Below, piece after piece: positions 25,930 to 35,492 of a stretch of DNA of 42,950 nucleotides. Position 1 is the stretch's first letter. The number at the start of each line of letters is the position of its first letter. The position numbers were made by a program, and so were the translations under genes. The notes beneath the pieces were generated by a model that worked only from the letters and a program-made list of their open reading frames with translations, ran no database searches and was not told where the DNA came from. The stretch comes from JAPLKX01 sp035530195 (lineage in GTDB: Bacteria; Hydrogenedentota; Hydrogenedentia; Hydrogenedentales; SLHB01), in NCBI GenBank assembly GCA_035530195.1, contig DATKVG010000205.1:1-42950 (forward strand), in the 5' to 3' direction.

Positions 25930-27144
25930 TTAATCCGCCGGAACCGCCGGATGGTACAGTTCCGCCAGCATCCGGGCCCGGTCCAGCGGCCGGACTTCCC
26001 GCACGATCCACTCCCGCATTTGTTTGCCGCGGTCGGTTTGTTGCGGCCAGGACATGAACTCCAACTCGACGCCGAGCCGCTGGGCAACGCCGCGCGCGAT
26101 CAACGGCCAGACCACGCCGATGTCACCGATGACGGCGGTGCTTCCTTCGTGCCGGGCAAAACCCGACATCTCCATGCGGAACGGCACGTTGAACGTCTTG
26201 GTTTTAGGCAAGCCGTCGGCGATTGCGCCTTGCACCGCGCCTTTTTCCTGTTCGATTCGGCACACGCGCTCGAGCGCCGGGTCCAGATCGATGCGGATCA
26301 GCCGTTTCCCCTTGAGGCTGTAGACGTAGTGGCCCTGCCAGACCGACCACAGGCCGTGGCCGGTGTGGGTTTCGAACGGCCCGTCGTGCACCTCTTGGGT
26401 GAGCGCGACGGCCGACTCGATAATGACGTCCGCCGATTCGAGGATGTGGGCCAGCCGTGTGCTCCGCTCAAACAGGCTGATGCTGTCGCCAACGCACAAT
26501 CCCACCATCCCGCCGCCCACCAACTGCGGGATCGTCACCAGCACCGGCAGGCCTTTCCGAGCGCCCATGCCGATCATGGTCCGCGGGTCCGCCCCGAGCC
26601 CCGCCACTTCTTCGAACGTCAGCCCGCGCTCGCGCGCCAGCACCTGGATCTCCTGCGCCAGCCGCTCCAGCCACAGGCCCATGGGATAACCCAAATTGCC
26701 CGCGGCTTTGATGATGGTTTTTCCCGGCGCCTGCTTCAGCTTCCCGATCAGGCCGGAGTCCAGCGGCATTTGCCGCGCGATCTCGCGCAGGGCTTCGTCG
26801 GGCATCAGCGTCAGTTCGAACTCACCGCCCAGCGGCAGGATGCCCGCGTCCACGCCAAGCGGCGCACCCTGGACGCGTTTCACCTTGTCGAGCGTGCCGC
26901 CCATCTCGTGCGCCACCACCGCCGAACTCGTCGACACCGCGTCCACGATGCCGGCCCGTATCAACTCCGCAATCAGCGTCGTCACGCCCTCATGGACGTT
27001 CGGCCCGCTCCCCGTCACCACCGCCACCTTTCCCCCGCGCTCTTTTGCGGCCACGATCGCGTCGATTGCCTGCGCCACGCGCCCGCGCGCCGTCTCGTCC
27101 AACTGCCGCTCGAGCAAGTCCAACTCCGCCGTGTCCGTTGGCAT
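25930..27144 (-). CDS. Conserved-looking protein of unknown function
   Basis: A 404-residue soluble protein I cannot assign. It has a Rossmann-like feel: VAVVTGSGPNVHEG near residue 40, IVDAVSTSSAVVAHEMGG near 70, and KGLPVLVTIPQLVGGG near 205. The combination TGS/P, a VDAV-TS strand and a G-PV--P-L--GG segment is loosely reminiscent of deoxyhypusine-synthase-like proteins; this is a weak resemblance and should not be read as a function. It has no signal peptide or membrane segment. ATG 27144 has GGAG eight bases upstream. It lies 15 bases after kdsB and 3 bases before the symporter, so it is almost surely in one operon, which suggests sugar-acid or nucleotide-sugar metabolism. Confidence 0.6.
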   Translation of the reverse strand: MPTDTAELDLLERQLDETARGRVAQAIDAIVAAKERGGKVAVVTGSGPNVHEGVTTLIAELIRAGIVDAVSTSSAVVAHEMGGTLDKVKRVQGAPLGVDAGILPLGGEFELTLMPDEALREIARQMPLDSGLIGKLKQAPGKTIIKAAGNLGYPMGLWLERLAQEIQVLARERGLTFEEVAGLGADPRTMIGMGARKGLPVLVTIPQLVGGGMVGLCVGDSISLFERSTRLAHILESADVIIESAVALTQEVHDGPFETHTGHGLWSVWQGHYVYSLKGKRLIRIDLDPALERVCRIEQEKGAVQGAIADGLPKTKTFNVPFRMEMSGFARHEGSTAVIGDIGVVWPLIARGVAQRLGVELEFMSWPQQTDRGKQMREWIVREVRPLDRARMLAELYHPAVPAD

Positions 27145-27159
27145 AGTTTCGCTCCCTTG

Positions 27160-27918
27160 CTACTCGAGCCCGCGCTCCAGAAGCATTTGCTCCGCCCGCT
27201 CGAGGTCTTCTTCGGTATCGACGCTGAACCCGGCGAAATCCCGGTCGGCGCATTGGCTTTCTACCACGCGAATCCTATACGCATGCTCGAGCCACCGCAA
27301 CTGTTCGAGCGACTCGGTTTGCTCGAGCGGCGTCGGCGGCAGTTGCGCGATCCGCAACAAGGTTTCACGCCGGTAAACGTAGGTGCCGACGTGCTCGAAC
27401 ACGCGCTGCCCGGTTTGGTTGCGCGCGTACGGGATCAGCGACCTCGAAAAATACAGCGCGTTGCCTTTCAAATCCACCACCACCTTCACCACGCCGGGGT
27501 CGGCCAGGTCGCGCTCGCGCGCGATCGGGTACATCAGCGTGCACAGTTCGACGGCCTCATCCTCGAGCACCGGCCGGACTGCTTCCTCGATCATGACCGG
27601 ATCGATAAACGGCTGATCCCCCTGGATGTTGACGATCACATCGGCCGAGATTGACTTGACCGCTTCCGCGAGCCGGTCCGTGCCGCTGGGATGATCCGCC
27701 CGCGTCATTACCGCCTTCCCCCCAAACGCTTCCACGGCCTCGACGATGCGCGCGTCATCCGTCACCACCCACACGGAATCCAGCATGCGGCACCCCGCGC
27801 ACTGCTCGTACACCCGCTGGATCATCGGCTTGCCCCGAATCGGCTTCAGCGGCTTCCCCGGCAGCCGCGTCGACCCATACCGCGCCGGAATCAGTCCAAC
27901 CACACGGGGCATACTCAT
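27160..27918 (-). CDS. kdsB: 3-deoxy-manno-octulosonate cytidylyltransferase (CMP-Kdo synthetase)
   Basis: Activates Kdo with CTP to CMP-Kdo for inner-core lipopolysaccharide; cytoplasmic. The 252 residues match the usual length of about 250. Seen motifs: IPARYGSTRLPGKPL at the N-terminus (nucleotide binding), TRADHPSGTDRLAE, NIQGDQPFID (metal/CTP region; most KdsB have GDEP), ALYFSRSLIPYAR, EHVGTYVYRR, and the C-terminal FSVDTEEDLERA. The start is ATG 27918 with GGGAG five bases upstream. It leads an operon with an unknown protein and a symporter. Its presence argues for an outer membrane with lipopolysaccharide. Confidence 0.93.
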   Translation of the reverse strand: MSMPRVVGLIPARYGSTRLPGKPLKPIRGKPMIQRVYEQCAGCRMLDSVWVVTDDARIVEAVEAFGGKAVMTRADHPSGTDRLAEAVKSISADVIVNIQGDQPFIDPVMIEEAVRPVLEDEAVELCTLMYPIARERDLADPGVVKVVVDLKGNALYFSRSLIPYARNQTGQRVFEHVGTYVYRRETLLRIAQLPPTPLEQTESLEQLRWLEHAYRIRVVESQCADRDFAGFSVDTEEDLERAEQMLLERGLE

Positions 27919-27945
27919 CGAATCTCCCGCAACTTAGAATAGAAA

Positions 27946-27973
27946 TCAGGAAAACAGGATTCTACATTCCTGA
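27946..27973 (-). terminator. Weak candidate terminator after the penicillin acylase gene
   Basis: A 7-bp inverted repeat (TCAGGAA/TTCCTGA) with a 14-base loop is followed, on the minus strand, by the T-rich TTTCTATTCT. It lies between the acylase stop and the kdsB start. The large loop makes it a weak prediction. Confidence 0.3.
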
Positions 27974-28010
27974 GTCCCCGATTTCCAGATTTGAAGTTTT
28001 TATCCCTGCG

Positions 28011-30416
28011 CTACTGCTTTGGAAACTCGAACTCCTCGCGGTTGAAGCGTGTCGGTTTGAGTTGCCAGGCGTCGAACAGGGGGCGCTGGTCGCACCAGTG
28101 GGGCGACTTGCGGTGGGCGGTCTGGCCGGAGGGCAGCAAGTCCATGGCGCGGACGGGGTTGCCGAGTTCGGTACACATCCAGAACCCGCCGCAGTTGCGC
28201 GCGGGGAATGGGGGCAGGTCGCCCATCTTCGTCTCGGGAGGCGTGTAGGGCCAATTGGCTATATCGGGCCCATGGACCGCGGTCAGCCGGTCCAGCACGT
28301 TGGTGAAACACCGGTAGGCGATCTCATCTTTGTCGCGGCCATGGAGGTAGTCGCCCTTGAGTTTAATGCCCGACTTATCCGGGCACAGGATGCGGAACGT
28401 GAGCAACCCGAGCAGTTGGAGGTTCTCCATCGTCATCTCCCGCTTAACGATGCCCTTGAAGTCGGGTTCGAGCAGCTCCATCATGGTATCGAGAAACCAT
28501 TCGTCAAAAATCATGACACACCGCGCCCCCGGCACATTGTTATCCGGCCATTTTTCCAGCATGTCCGCGACCAGCATGCTGCGGGGGTCGTCTTTTCCGC
28601 GGTCGCGGATTAACGCGATCAGGTAGGGTTTCATGAATGGCCCGGGGAAGTAATGTTCCCCATTGAGCCGGTTGATGTCCACGAACGTGTCCCAGTCAAT
28701 GGGATTGTGAGCGCGGAGGGTGTCGTGGATTTTTTGGCCCCACATCTTTTCGGGCCACCATCCGGGTGTTTTGATGCTGGGCTTGTTGTTGAAATTGCCC
28801 AGCCATCCTTCTTTGGGATTGATGCATCGCACGAGTTTCGACGCCACGGTAACACCGCGCCAGTCGAACTCGCCGGTACCCGGGGTAAGCAGACGGGAAT
28901 CCTGATCGGGGTGTCGTATCGGAATGCGGCCGGCTAACCAGTAGCCGATATTACCGCCGGTATCGGCGGCAATGATGTTCTGGGATAACCAGACGTTATT
29001 GACCGCTTCTTCGAAATCCTGCAGGTTTCGCGCAAAATTCATGTCCATTAAGGCCATAAAAGACTCGATTTCGTGGCCGCGGAACGTACTGTTGCGGGCG
29101 TAGGCAATGTTGTTGTAAGGGACGCGCCAGACGATCGGCCCGTGAACAGTGCGATGTACTTCGTACCGATCGAGTTTAAGGGTTCCGTCGGGCTGCCGGA
29201 CAGGGATGGGCATCTCGACCACCTCCATGTCTTTCCAGTGGCCGTTGTAGCGGTATTGCAGGGGGTTGTCGGGGTTGAGTTGCTCCTCGAAAATGTCTGT
29301 CTCGGGTACCAAGCCCGACGTAATTCCCCATGCCACGTGCTCGTTATGCCCCATGGCGATACCCGGCGCCCCTACATAAGCGAGGCCCGCCACGTTCAGG
29401 CCCGGCGCCATAATATGGCAAAGGCCGCCCGGCGGCGGGGTGTTAAAACCAATCAGCGGGCTCGAAAACACCATCGCTTTGCCCGAGCCGCTTCGCTCAG
29501 CGGAAACCGCCCAAGTCTGGCTGCCCAATTTGACGAACTCGCCGTTCTCTTTCCACAAATTGACCAGATCTTCGTAGTTCTTGAAGATCTTGGCCATGTT
29601 CACCGGCTTAAAATGAAGAGGCCGGGAAATCGATTCGGTATTTTCAATGCGGACCCCCTTTTCATTGCAGCTATGGTCGGTGGTAGGCGAGTTGGGGACG
29701 TCCAGTGGCAGGCAGTCATCCATCATGTTGTACATGAAATCTTCGCCGTGGAGGAATTTGACCAGCGACATCTGTTTGTACAGGTCAAATTGCATCCCGC
29801 CAAAACGGTCGCCGGGGCTTGTCATGTAGCGGATGATACCTGCAGCCTGCTCGACATCCTCGACCAGCGGCGTCTGCGGCGCGTATTTCTGGAGAAAGAT
29901 GTTGACGCCCCGGAGGTACTCATTGAGAATGCGGCGGTGGTGCGGCGGCAGTGCATCTAGAAACGCCCGGCGTTCGTCTTCCGCATAACCCAGTTGGCGC
30001 GTGCTGCGGTCGCTGCCAAGCCCGCCGGGCCCTCCCCGCGCCGACCGAAACCCCGAGACACCCTCTCTGAGGCTCAACACTTGAATGCAGCGGTCTTCCG
30101 TCATGACATAGCCTTGCGCGCGGAAAGCCGCGTCAATGGACGGCGCAAAGATATGCGGGCACCCGAACTCGTCGCGGAATACATCAATTTTGTCGCCGTC
30201 CAACTCGAGCGTAGTCCACCCATCCTGAGGCACGGGCAGCATGTCTTCGGTAGGGTAGTTCTTGTAAGGGTCGATCTTTTCGATCAGGGCCTGCTCGGCC
30301 GGTGTAAGGTCCTGGGCATATTCGATGGGCTCTGCAGGCGGCAGAGGCGCAGGAGCTTCTTCGCACGCCGGCAGAAGAAATACCAGAGTCACCACCAGTG
30401 CGAACGCCCTACGCAT
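28011..30416 (-). CDS. Penicillin acylase family (S45, Ntn-hydrolase) lipoprotein
   Basis: An 801-residue precursor. A signal peptide ends at a lipobox-like LPAC (C18), then a proline-rich linker. The family is made as one chain, self-cleaved before a Ser that becomes the N-terminal nucleophile. Here the site is GSQTWAV, with S299 as the expected nucleophile, giving an alpha part of roughly 280 residues and a beta part of about 500. Other family landmarks are GHNEHVAWGIT, RTVHGPIV and FNNKP. It would hydrolyse amides (acyl-homoserine lactones, beta-lactam side chains or other N-acyl compounds) in the periplasm or at a membrane. It overlaps the upstream gene by eight bases. Confidence 0.9.
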   Translation of the reverse strand: MRRAFALVVTLVFLLPACEEAPAPLPPAEPIEYAQDLTPAEQALIEKIDPYKNYPTEDMLPVPQDGWTTLELDGDKIDVFRDEFGCPHIFAPSIDAAFRAQGYVMTEDRCIQVLSLREGVSGFRSARGGPGGLGSDRSTRQLGYAEDERRAFLDALPPHHRRILNEYLRGVNIFLQKYAPQTPLVEDVEQAAGIIRYMTSPGDRFGGMQFDLYKQMSLVKFLHGEDFMYNMMDDCLPLDVPNSPTTDHSCNEKGVRIENTESISRPLHFKPVNMAKIFKNYEDLVNLWKENGEFVKLGSQTWAVSAERSGSGKAMVFSSPLIGFNTPPPGGLCHIMAPGLNVAGLAYVGAPGIAMGHNEHVAWGITSGLVPETDIFEEQLNPDNPLQYRYNGHWKDMEVVEMPIPVRQPDGTLKLDRYEVHRTVHGPIVWRVPYNNIAYARNSTFRGHEIESFMALMDMNFARNLQDFEEAVNNVWLSQNIIAADTGGNIGYWLAGRIPIRHPDQDSRLLTPGTGEFDWRGVTVASKLVRCINPKEGWLGNFNNKPSIKTPGWWPEKMWGQKIHDTLRAHNPIDWDTFVDINRLNGEHYFPGPFMKPYLIALIRDRGKDDPRSMLVADMLEKWPDNNVPGARCVMIFDEWFLDTMMELLEPDFKGIVKREMTMENLQLLGLLTFRILCPDKSGIKLKGDYLHGRDKDEIAYRCFTNVLDRLTAVHGPDIANWPYTPPETKMGDLPPFPARNCGGFWMCTELGNPVRAMDLLPSGQTAHRKSPHWCDQRPLFDAWQLKPTRFNREEFEFPKQ

Positions 30417-31332
30417 TGCCGTCTTCTCCCTTAAAATGCTTTGCCAACCCGTTCAACGTCACGTTCACAATCACGTCGGTTCCTTTTCGGTCCGAAGTCG
30501 CGACAAGGCCTATCTCTAAGGGCTTTTCCTTGAGCATTTTGGCAGCTTCCGGTGCGGCCACCTCAAATAGAAACGCGAGTTCGGCCATGGTGTCTTCCGA
30601 ACCGGGACGGCCGCTCAGTAACAATTGGAGTTCGACCGCATCCTCCGATGCGAGATCGGCGACCATTCTCACGGATTTCAGCATGGCCAGGTTCCGAGTG
30701 ACGACTTCCTCGTTAAATGCGATCGCATCCGCGTTTAGATAGCGAATCAGTGTCATAATCAGGGCAACGGCCCCTTCATCTTCGTTGCTCAGGGCCGCTT
30801 CAAACAGGTGCTTACCTTCAAGGGTGGGGACCGGCGCGGTGGGCGCCATCCGGAGAGACCTCAACAACGCCGCGATCTCCGGCTCAATACGCATCGTGCC
30901 CTGGAGCACCATCGAGCCCCGGCCTTCGCGCACGATCCCGCGCACGTCCCACTGCACGAACGGCACATCTTCCGAGAGGTCGGGCTCAGTGACGTATCCG
31001 GCGATGACCGGCCCCAGCCGCTGCTCGTTTACGAAGACTTGCAGCCGTACGGTTTCGGCATCGAGGTTAGGCTCGGCCAGCAGCGCGATTTCACGGGGCG
31101 CCAGAGGCTCGACGATCCACTCGGGCAGACCCACCAGGCCGGAAAGCGCCGCTCGAGCCAGTGGCGGGTAAAACACGGCGCGCAACGTTTGCCGGGGCGT
31201 GGCCACGGCTTCGTGGGTAACCATGGGCGCCGCAATGATAGGCTCATACTTCTGCTGGACATACCCTGCGGCCACCGCCAGAAACGTCAGCGAGGCCAGG
31301 GCGGCAATCAGAATTTTCCTTCGTCGTTTCAT
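30409..31332 (-). CDS. Membrane-anchored hypothetical protein coupled to the acylase
   Basis: A 307-residue protein not assigned to a family. It has a basic N-terminus (MKRRRK) and one hydrophobic segment (about 7-24), so it is exported or anchored with the rest outside the cytoplasm. The body is helical and acidic, with no cysteine and no catalytic motif I recognise. GGAAGG lies three bases before ATG 31332. The 3' end overlaps the penicillin acylase start by eight bases, so the two are coupled; it could be an accessory or regulatory subunit of the acylase, but that is inferred only from arrangement. Confidence 0.7.
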   Translation of the reverse strand: MKRRRKILIAALASLTFLAVAAGYVQQKYEPIIAAPMVTHEAVATPRQTLRAVFYPPLARAALSGLVGLPEWIVEPLAPREIALLAEPNLDAETVRLQVFVNEQRLGPVIAGYVTEPDLSEDVPFVQWDVRGIVREGRGSMVLQGTMRIEPEIAALLRSLRMAPTAPVPTLEGKHLFEAALSNEDEGAVALIMTLIRYLNADAIAFNEEVVTRNLAMLKSVRMVADLASEDAVELQLLLSGRPGSEDTMAELAFLFEVAAPEAAKMLKEKPLEIGLVATSDRKGTDVIVNVTLNGLAKHFKGEDGNA

Positions 31333-31507
31333 AAACCTTCCGTGCGCGCCCTAACCTTGGTGCGCGCCTCTCCTTCCGCGATCAAGTTAACCCAGGGAGC
31401 AACCTTCCGCTTGTGTGCAATCCCCAGTTGTTCTGCCAGCGCGCCAGAGACAAAAGCCCCCGCGCTATGTCCTCAAGTATGGCTACTACAGGATAGCATA
31501 CGCTGTA

Positions 31508-31536
31508 ATTATGACTGATTTTAACCTGCTATACAA
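31508..31536 (-). promoter_or_regulatory. Candidate sigma-70 promoter for the acylase operon
   Basis: On the minus strand TTGTAT (31531-31536), a 17-base spacer and CATAAT (31508-31513) form a good promoter in an AT-rich stretch. Transcription would begin near 31501, giving a leader of about 170 bases before the membrane-anchored protein. The 227-base gap 31333-31559 contains no gene. Confidence 0.5.
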
Positions 31537-31559
31537 GATACCGCTGAAATGGGATTACA

Positions 31560-33305
31560 TTACGTGGTTTTGCGGCGGCGGGGGGTCGTTCGGGGCTTCG
31601 CAGCCCCGGCGCTCTTGCCCGAACCGAGCAGGATCCGATGCTGGCGGATACGGTCGGCATCGGTTTTGGCCACGTGGATGGGTTTTCCCTGCGGATCAGT
31701 CCCCGCGTAGTACATGGCCGCCGCGACGGTCCCCGGCGTGGGTATGAAACATTGCACCTGTTGCGGTTTCCAGCCCTTGCCGCGCAGCCATGCGGCCAGG
31801 TCGCGCATGTCGTTGTCGGTGCAGCCCGGAAACGCGCTCATCAAGTAGGGAACCACGTACTGTTGCTTGCCCGCCCGTGCCGACTCCCGCTCGAAAACGG
31901 TTAAGAACCGCAGAAACGCATCGAAAGGCGGTTTGCGCATCAGGCAAAGAACCGCGCTCGAGGAATGTTCCGGCGCGAGTTTTAGCTGGCCGCCCGTAAA
32001 CCGGCCCAGCACGGCCCGCACGTACTCCGGCGTATCCATGGCGAGGTCATGGCGAAGGCCGCTGGCCACCCGCACGTGTTTCACGCCCGGCACGCGGCTC
32101 ACGGCTTCAAGCAACTCCGCAAGCATATCCTGATCCACCACGAAGCTAGGACATCGCCGCGGGTAAAGACAGCTCGGCCGCCGGCACGTGCCGGGGTCGG
32201 CCGTGCAGCGCGCACCCCACATGTTTGCGCTGGGCCCGCCCACGTCCGTGATGCTGCCTTTCCACTGCGGGTGCCGCGCGAATTGTCGCGCTTCCTCGAG
32301 GATGCCGAGCCGACTGCGCGAGCCGATCCGGCGCCCCTGGTGAAGCGCCAGCGAGCAGAACGAGCAGCCGCCCCCGCAGCCTCTGTGCGACGTGATGCTG
32401 AACTGGATCATCTCGAGCGCCGGCACCGGCTCGTTGTACGACGGGTGCGCCGCGCGCGTGAACGGCAGCGCGTAAACCGCGTCCAATTCTTCCGTCGACA
32501 ACGGCGGCGCCGGCGGGGCTATCACGAGGTGCCTGTTGCCGGTACGTTGGACGGCCCACCGGTCGCCTTGCTGCACCAGCCGCTCGACCGCCAGCGTCAG
32601 ATCCATCAGTTTTCGCGCGTCTGTCACGACATCCTCGTGCGAGGGCAACTCGACGGCCCCCTCTGGCAAATCGGCCCCCTCGCCCACCGCGTAAACCGTT
32701 CCCGGTATCCCGTGCAGCGTTTTCCCACCGTGCGATTTTTCCAGCCGCCGCGCAATCTCCACCACGGCCCGCTCGCCCATCCCGTACACGAGGAGGTCGG
32801 CCTTGCTGTCGAGCAGAATGGACCGGCGCAACTTGTCCGACCAGAAATCATAGTGGGTGACTCTGCGCAACGACGCCTCGATGCCGCCGATCACCACGGG
32901 CAACCCGGGAAATGCCGCGCGGACGAGGCCCGTGTACACGATGGTCGCGTGATTCGGTCGCGCACCCGATTTGCCGCCTGGCGTGTACGCATCGTCGCTG
33001 CGTTTCTTCCTGAATGCGGTGTAGTGGGCCAGCATCGAATCAATCGCGCCTGCCGTCACCCCCGCAAACAGCCGCGGCCGGCCCATCGCCTCGAGGTCGC
33101 GCGGGCTGTCCCACCGCGGCTGCGCCACGATGCCCACGCGGTACCCGTGGCGCATCAGCCACCGCCCCAGCAGCGCCGCTCCGAAAGACGGATGATCCGC
33201 GTATGCGTCGCCGCTGACCAGCAACACGTCCAACTCGTCCCACCCGAGCCGGGCCATTTCCTCCCGCGACATCGGCAGAAGGGGCTGGCCGGTTGCGCGC
33301 ATCAC
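31560..33305 (-). CDS. YgiQ-family radical SAM protein
   Basis: A 581-residue member of the YgiQ/UPF0313 radical SAM family. It has an N-terminal domain (about 1-290, with LLVSGDAYADHPSFG and VIGGIEASLRR), then the radical SAM domain with the family's Cys motif C-x3-C-x2-C (RGCGGGCSFCSL), and a further cysteine-rich insert (GARCTADPGTCRRPSCLYP). The C-terminus is basic. It binds a [4Fe-4S] cluster and S-adenosylmethionine; the substrate is unknown for the whole family. A GTG at 33305 lies ten bases after GGAGG; an ATG follows immediately at 33302. It is divergent from the GH42 gene. Confidence 0.92.
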   Translation of the reverse strand: MMRATGQPLLPMSREEMARLGWDELDVLLVSGDAYADHPSFGAALLGRWLMRHGYRVGIVAQPRWDSPRDLEAMGRPRLFAGVTAGAIDSMLAHYTAFRKKRSDDAYTPGGKSGARPNHATIVYTGLVRAAFPGLPVVIGGIEASLRRVTHYDFWSDKLRRSILLDSKADLLVYGMGERAVVEIARRLEKSHGGKTLHGIPGTVYAVGEGADLPEGAVELPSHEDVVTDARKLMDLTLAVERLVQQGDRWAVQRTGNRHLVIAPPAPPLSTEELDAVYALPFTRAAHPSYNEPVPALEMIQFSITSHRGCGGGCSFCSLALHQGRRIGSRSRLGILEEARQFARHPQWKGSITDVGGPSANMWGARCTADPGTCRRPSCLYPRRCPSFVVDQDMLAELLEAVSRVPGVKHVRVASGLRHDLAMDTPEYVRAVLGRFTGGQLKLAPEHSSSAVLCLMRKPPFDAFLRFLTVFERESARAGKQQYVVPYLMSAFPGCTDNDMRDLAAWLRGKGWKPQQVQCFIPTPGTVAAAMYYAGTDPQGKPIHVAKTDADRIRQHRILLGSGKSAGAAKPRTTPRRRKTT

Positions 33306-33435
33306 GTTGAAATTCCCTCCGATCCGTCTATAGTGTCCAGCGCTTGATCAATTCATTATGCCTGGTTTCGCGCCGCATTTGGAGCGCGCGCCGCCGCAAT
33401 GATATCCTGATCGGGTTGAACGATGGAGGTTCACC

Positions 33436-35436
33436 ATGTTTTACCACGGCGCCTGCTATTACCCCGAACATTGGACGGCCGAACAAGCCCGCCAGCATAT
33501 TCCACTCATGCAAAAAGCCGGCATCAACGTCGTCCGGATAGGCGAGTTCGCCTGGAGCAAGTTCCAGCCCGACCAGGGCCGGTTCAAGTTTGACTGGCTC
33601 GACCCCGTCATCGAATCGCTCAATAGTGCCGGCATCAAAACGGTCCTCGGAACGCCCACCGCCATACCGCCCCAGTGGGCGATTGTACGATATCCCGACA
33701 TCCTGCAAAAGGACCGGCAAGGCCACGTGCGCAACCCAGGTTCCCGTTGCCATTGCTGCAAAAACGCGCCCGCGTATCAAATCTTGTGCGAAGGCATCGT
33801 GCGCGAGCTGGCACGCCACTACGCCGGGGTCGACGCCGTGATCGGCTGGCAAGTTGACAACGAGTTTGGCTGCCATTTCACGGCGCGCTGTTACTGCGAC
33901 TTCTGCGAAAAAGCATTTCGCGACTGGTTGCTCGCCAAGTATAAGTCCACCGATGCACTGAACGAAGCCTGGGGAACTTCGTTCTGGGGCTTCGAATTCC
34001 GCAACTGGGCCGAAGTGCCCCTGCCAAAAACCATGCCGGCCGCGCCCAACCCCGGTCACTGGCTTGATTTCGTGCGTTTTTCTTCAGACACGCAGGTGAA
34101 GTTCATGAAGATGCAGTATGACATCCTCAAGAGCCTGTGCCCAGGGCATTTTGTCACGCACAATTATATGGGCGCGTTCCCGGAGATAGACTACTACAAG
34201 CTGTCGCAGCACATGGATTTCCCGGTCTGGGACAACTACCCCGACCCGCACGGCCACCCGCTCGCCCCGGCCTATGCCCACGACATTACCCGCTCGTTCA
34301 AAGGTAAATTCTGGGTCATGGAACACAAGAGCGGGCCGACCGGCGACGCCGCTGCGGGCGTCCTGGACGAGCAGCCGGAGCCGGGCGACATCCGCCGGTG
34401 GGCATGGCAATCGGTGGCCAACGGGGCGGACGGGCTTGTGTATTTCCGCTGGCGGGCGTGCCTGACCGGCGCTGAACAGTACTGGCACGGCATCCTGGAT
34501 CACGACGGCGTCCCCCGCAGGCGCTATTCGGAAGTTCGCAAGATTGGCGAAGAACTGGCGCGGGCAGCCGGCGAACTCGAAGGGACCTCCATAGAGACGC
34601 CCGTCGCGCTCATGCGCAATTTCGATACGCTCTGGAGCCTCGAACGTCAGCCCACCATCCGCGGGTTTTCGTACGACGCCCATTGCTTCGACCTTTACAC
34701 CGCGGCCAAAGCCAGCGGCCATTCGTGCGACATCATCAATACGGACGCGGACTTGTCGAAATACGCGACGGTGCTGGCGCCGTGCCTGGCGCTCGTGGAC
34801 GCGCCGCTCGCGGGCCGGCTCGAGGCGTACGTCAAGGCGGGCGGCACGCTCGTCCTGACGCCGATGTCGGGCTCGCGCACACCGGCCAACGCCATGTCCG
34901 ATCGGACGAGGCCGGGCCTGCTCGCCCCGGTTGCCGGCCTCACCATTGAAGAGGTGCGCCCGTATCAGCACGGCCAGACGCATGAGGTCGCGTTCAAGGC
35001 CGGGCCGATGGCCGGCAAGACCGCCACGGTCGGAACATGGCTCGAGGTGCTCCAGCCGGGGGATGGCGTCGAGACTATTGCCGCGTACGCCGGCGGCGGA
35101 CCCGCCGGGGGCGAACCCGTGGCCGACAGGGCCGCCATCACGTGCAACCGGCTCGGCAAAGGGCGCGTGTTTTATCTGGGCGTGTTCCTGCCGGCGCCGG
35201 CCCTCCGCGAGTTTCTCAGGGACGTCCTGCCGGAGTTCCCGGTCAAGCATATTCCCGACGGCGTGGAAGTCACCCTGCGCCGGAGCCCGCAGCGGCATCT
35301 TCTGTTCGTAATCAACCATTCCGGCGAGCGGCGCGAACTGGTCATTCCCGGCCAGTTGCCCGAACTGCTCTCCGGCGAGACCCTTGGCCCCAAAGTTGCT
35401 CTCGCCAAGAATGGCGTGCTCATTCTGCGCATATGA
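33436..35436 (+). CDS. GH42 beta-galactosidase
   Basis: A 666-residue enzyme with the three-domain GH42 layout: TIM barrel (about 1-380), a class I glutamine-amidotransferase-like trimerisation domain (about 390-590) and a small C-terminal beta domain. The acid/base E143 is in WQVDNEFG and the nucleophile E296 is in WVMEHKSGP. A zinc site is indicated by cysteines in HCCK and ARCYCDFC. N-terminus YHGACYYPEHW is characteristic. It has no signal peptide, so it is cytoplasmic, hydrolysing imported beta-galactosides or arabinosides. GGAGG six bases before ATG 33436 supports the start. It is followed by a GT2 gene 56 bases later, possibly co-transcribed. Confidence 0.95.
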   Translation: MFYHGACYYPEHWTAEQARQHIPLMQKAGINVVRIGEFAWSKFQPDQGRFKFDWLDPVIESLNSAGIKTVLGTPTAIPPQWAIVRYPDILQKDRQGHVRNPGSRCHCCKNAPAYQILCEGIVRELARHYAGVDAVIGWQVDNEFGCHFTARCYCDFCEKAFRDWLLAKYKSTDALNEAWGTSFWGFEFRNWAEVPLPKTMPAAPNPGHWLDFVRFSSDTQVKFMKMQYDILKSLCPGHFVTHNYMGAFPEIDYYKLSQHMDFPVWDNYPDPHGHPLAPAYAHDITRSFKGKFWVMEHKSGPTGDAAAGVLDEQPEPGDIRRWAWQSVANGADGLVYFRWRACLTGAEQYWHGILDHDGVPRRRYSEVRKIGEELARAAGELEGTSIETPVALMRNFDTLWSLERQPTIRGFSYDAHCFDLYTAAKASGHSCDIINTDADLSKYATVLAPCLALVDAPLAGRLEAYVKAGGTLVLTPMSGSRTPANAMSDRTRPGLLAPVAGLTIEEVRPYQHGQTHEVAFKAGPMAGKTATVGTWLEVLQPGDGVETIAAYAGGGPAGGEPVADRAAITCNRLGKGRVFYLGVFLPAPALREFLRDVLPEFPVKHIPDGVEVTLRRSPQRHLLFVINHSGERRELVIPGQLPELLSGETLGPKVALAKNGVLILRI

Positions 35437-35492
35437 TGGCCGCCTGGGAGAGCGAAACGTGACTGTATCGGTACTGCAGTGGCAGGAGAAAC

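Noticed and set aside
24487..27654. 1055-codon plus-strand open frame across the symporter, unknown gene and kdsB
   Set aside because: It runs antisense across three genes with clear family motifs and its translation is Arg/His/Gln-rich low-complexity sequence, typical of a shadow frame in high-GC DNA.
33306..33435. Promoter for the GH42 gene in the divergent gap with the YgiQ gene
   Set aside because: The best plus-strand hexamers (TTGGAG and GATATC/ATATCC) match the consensus too poorly to call.
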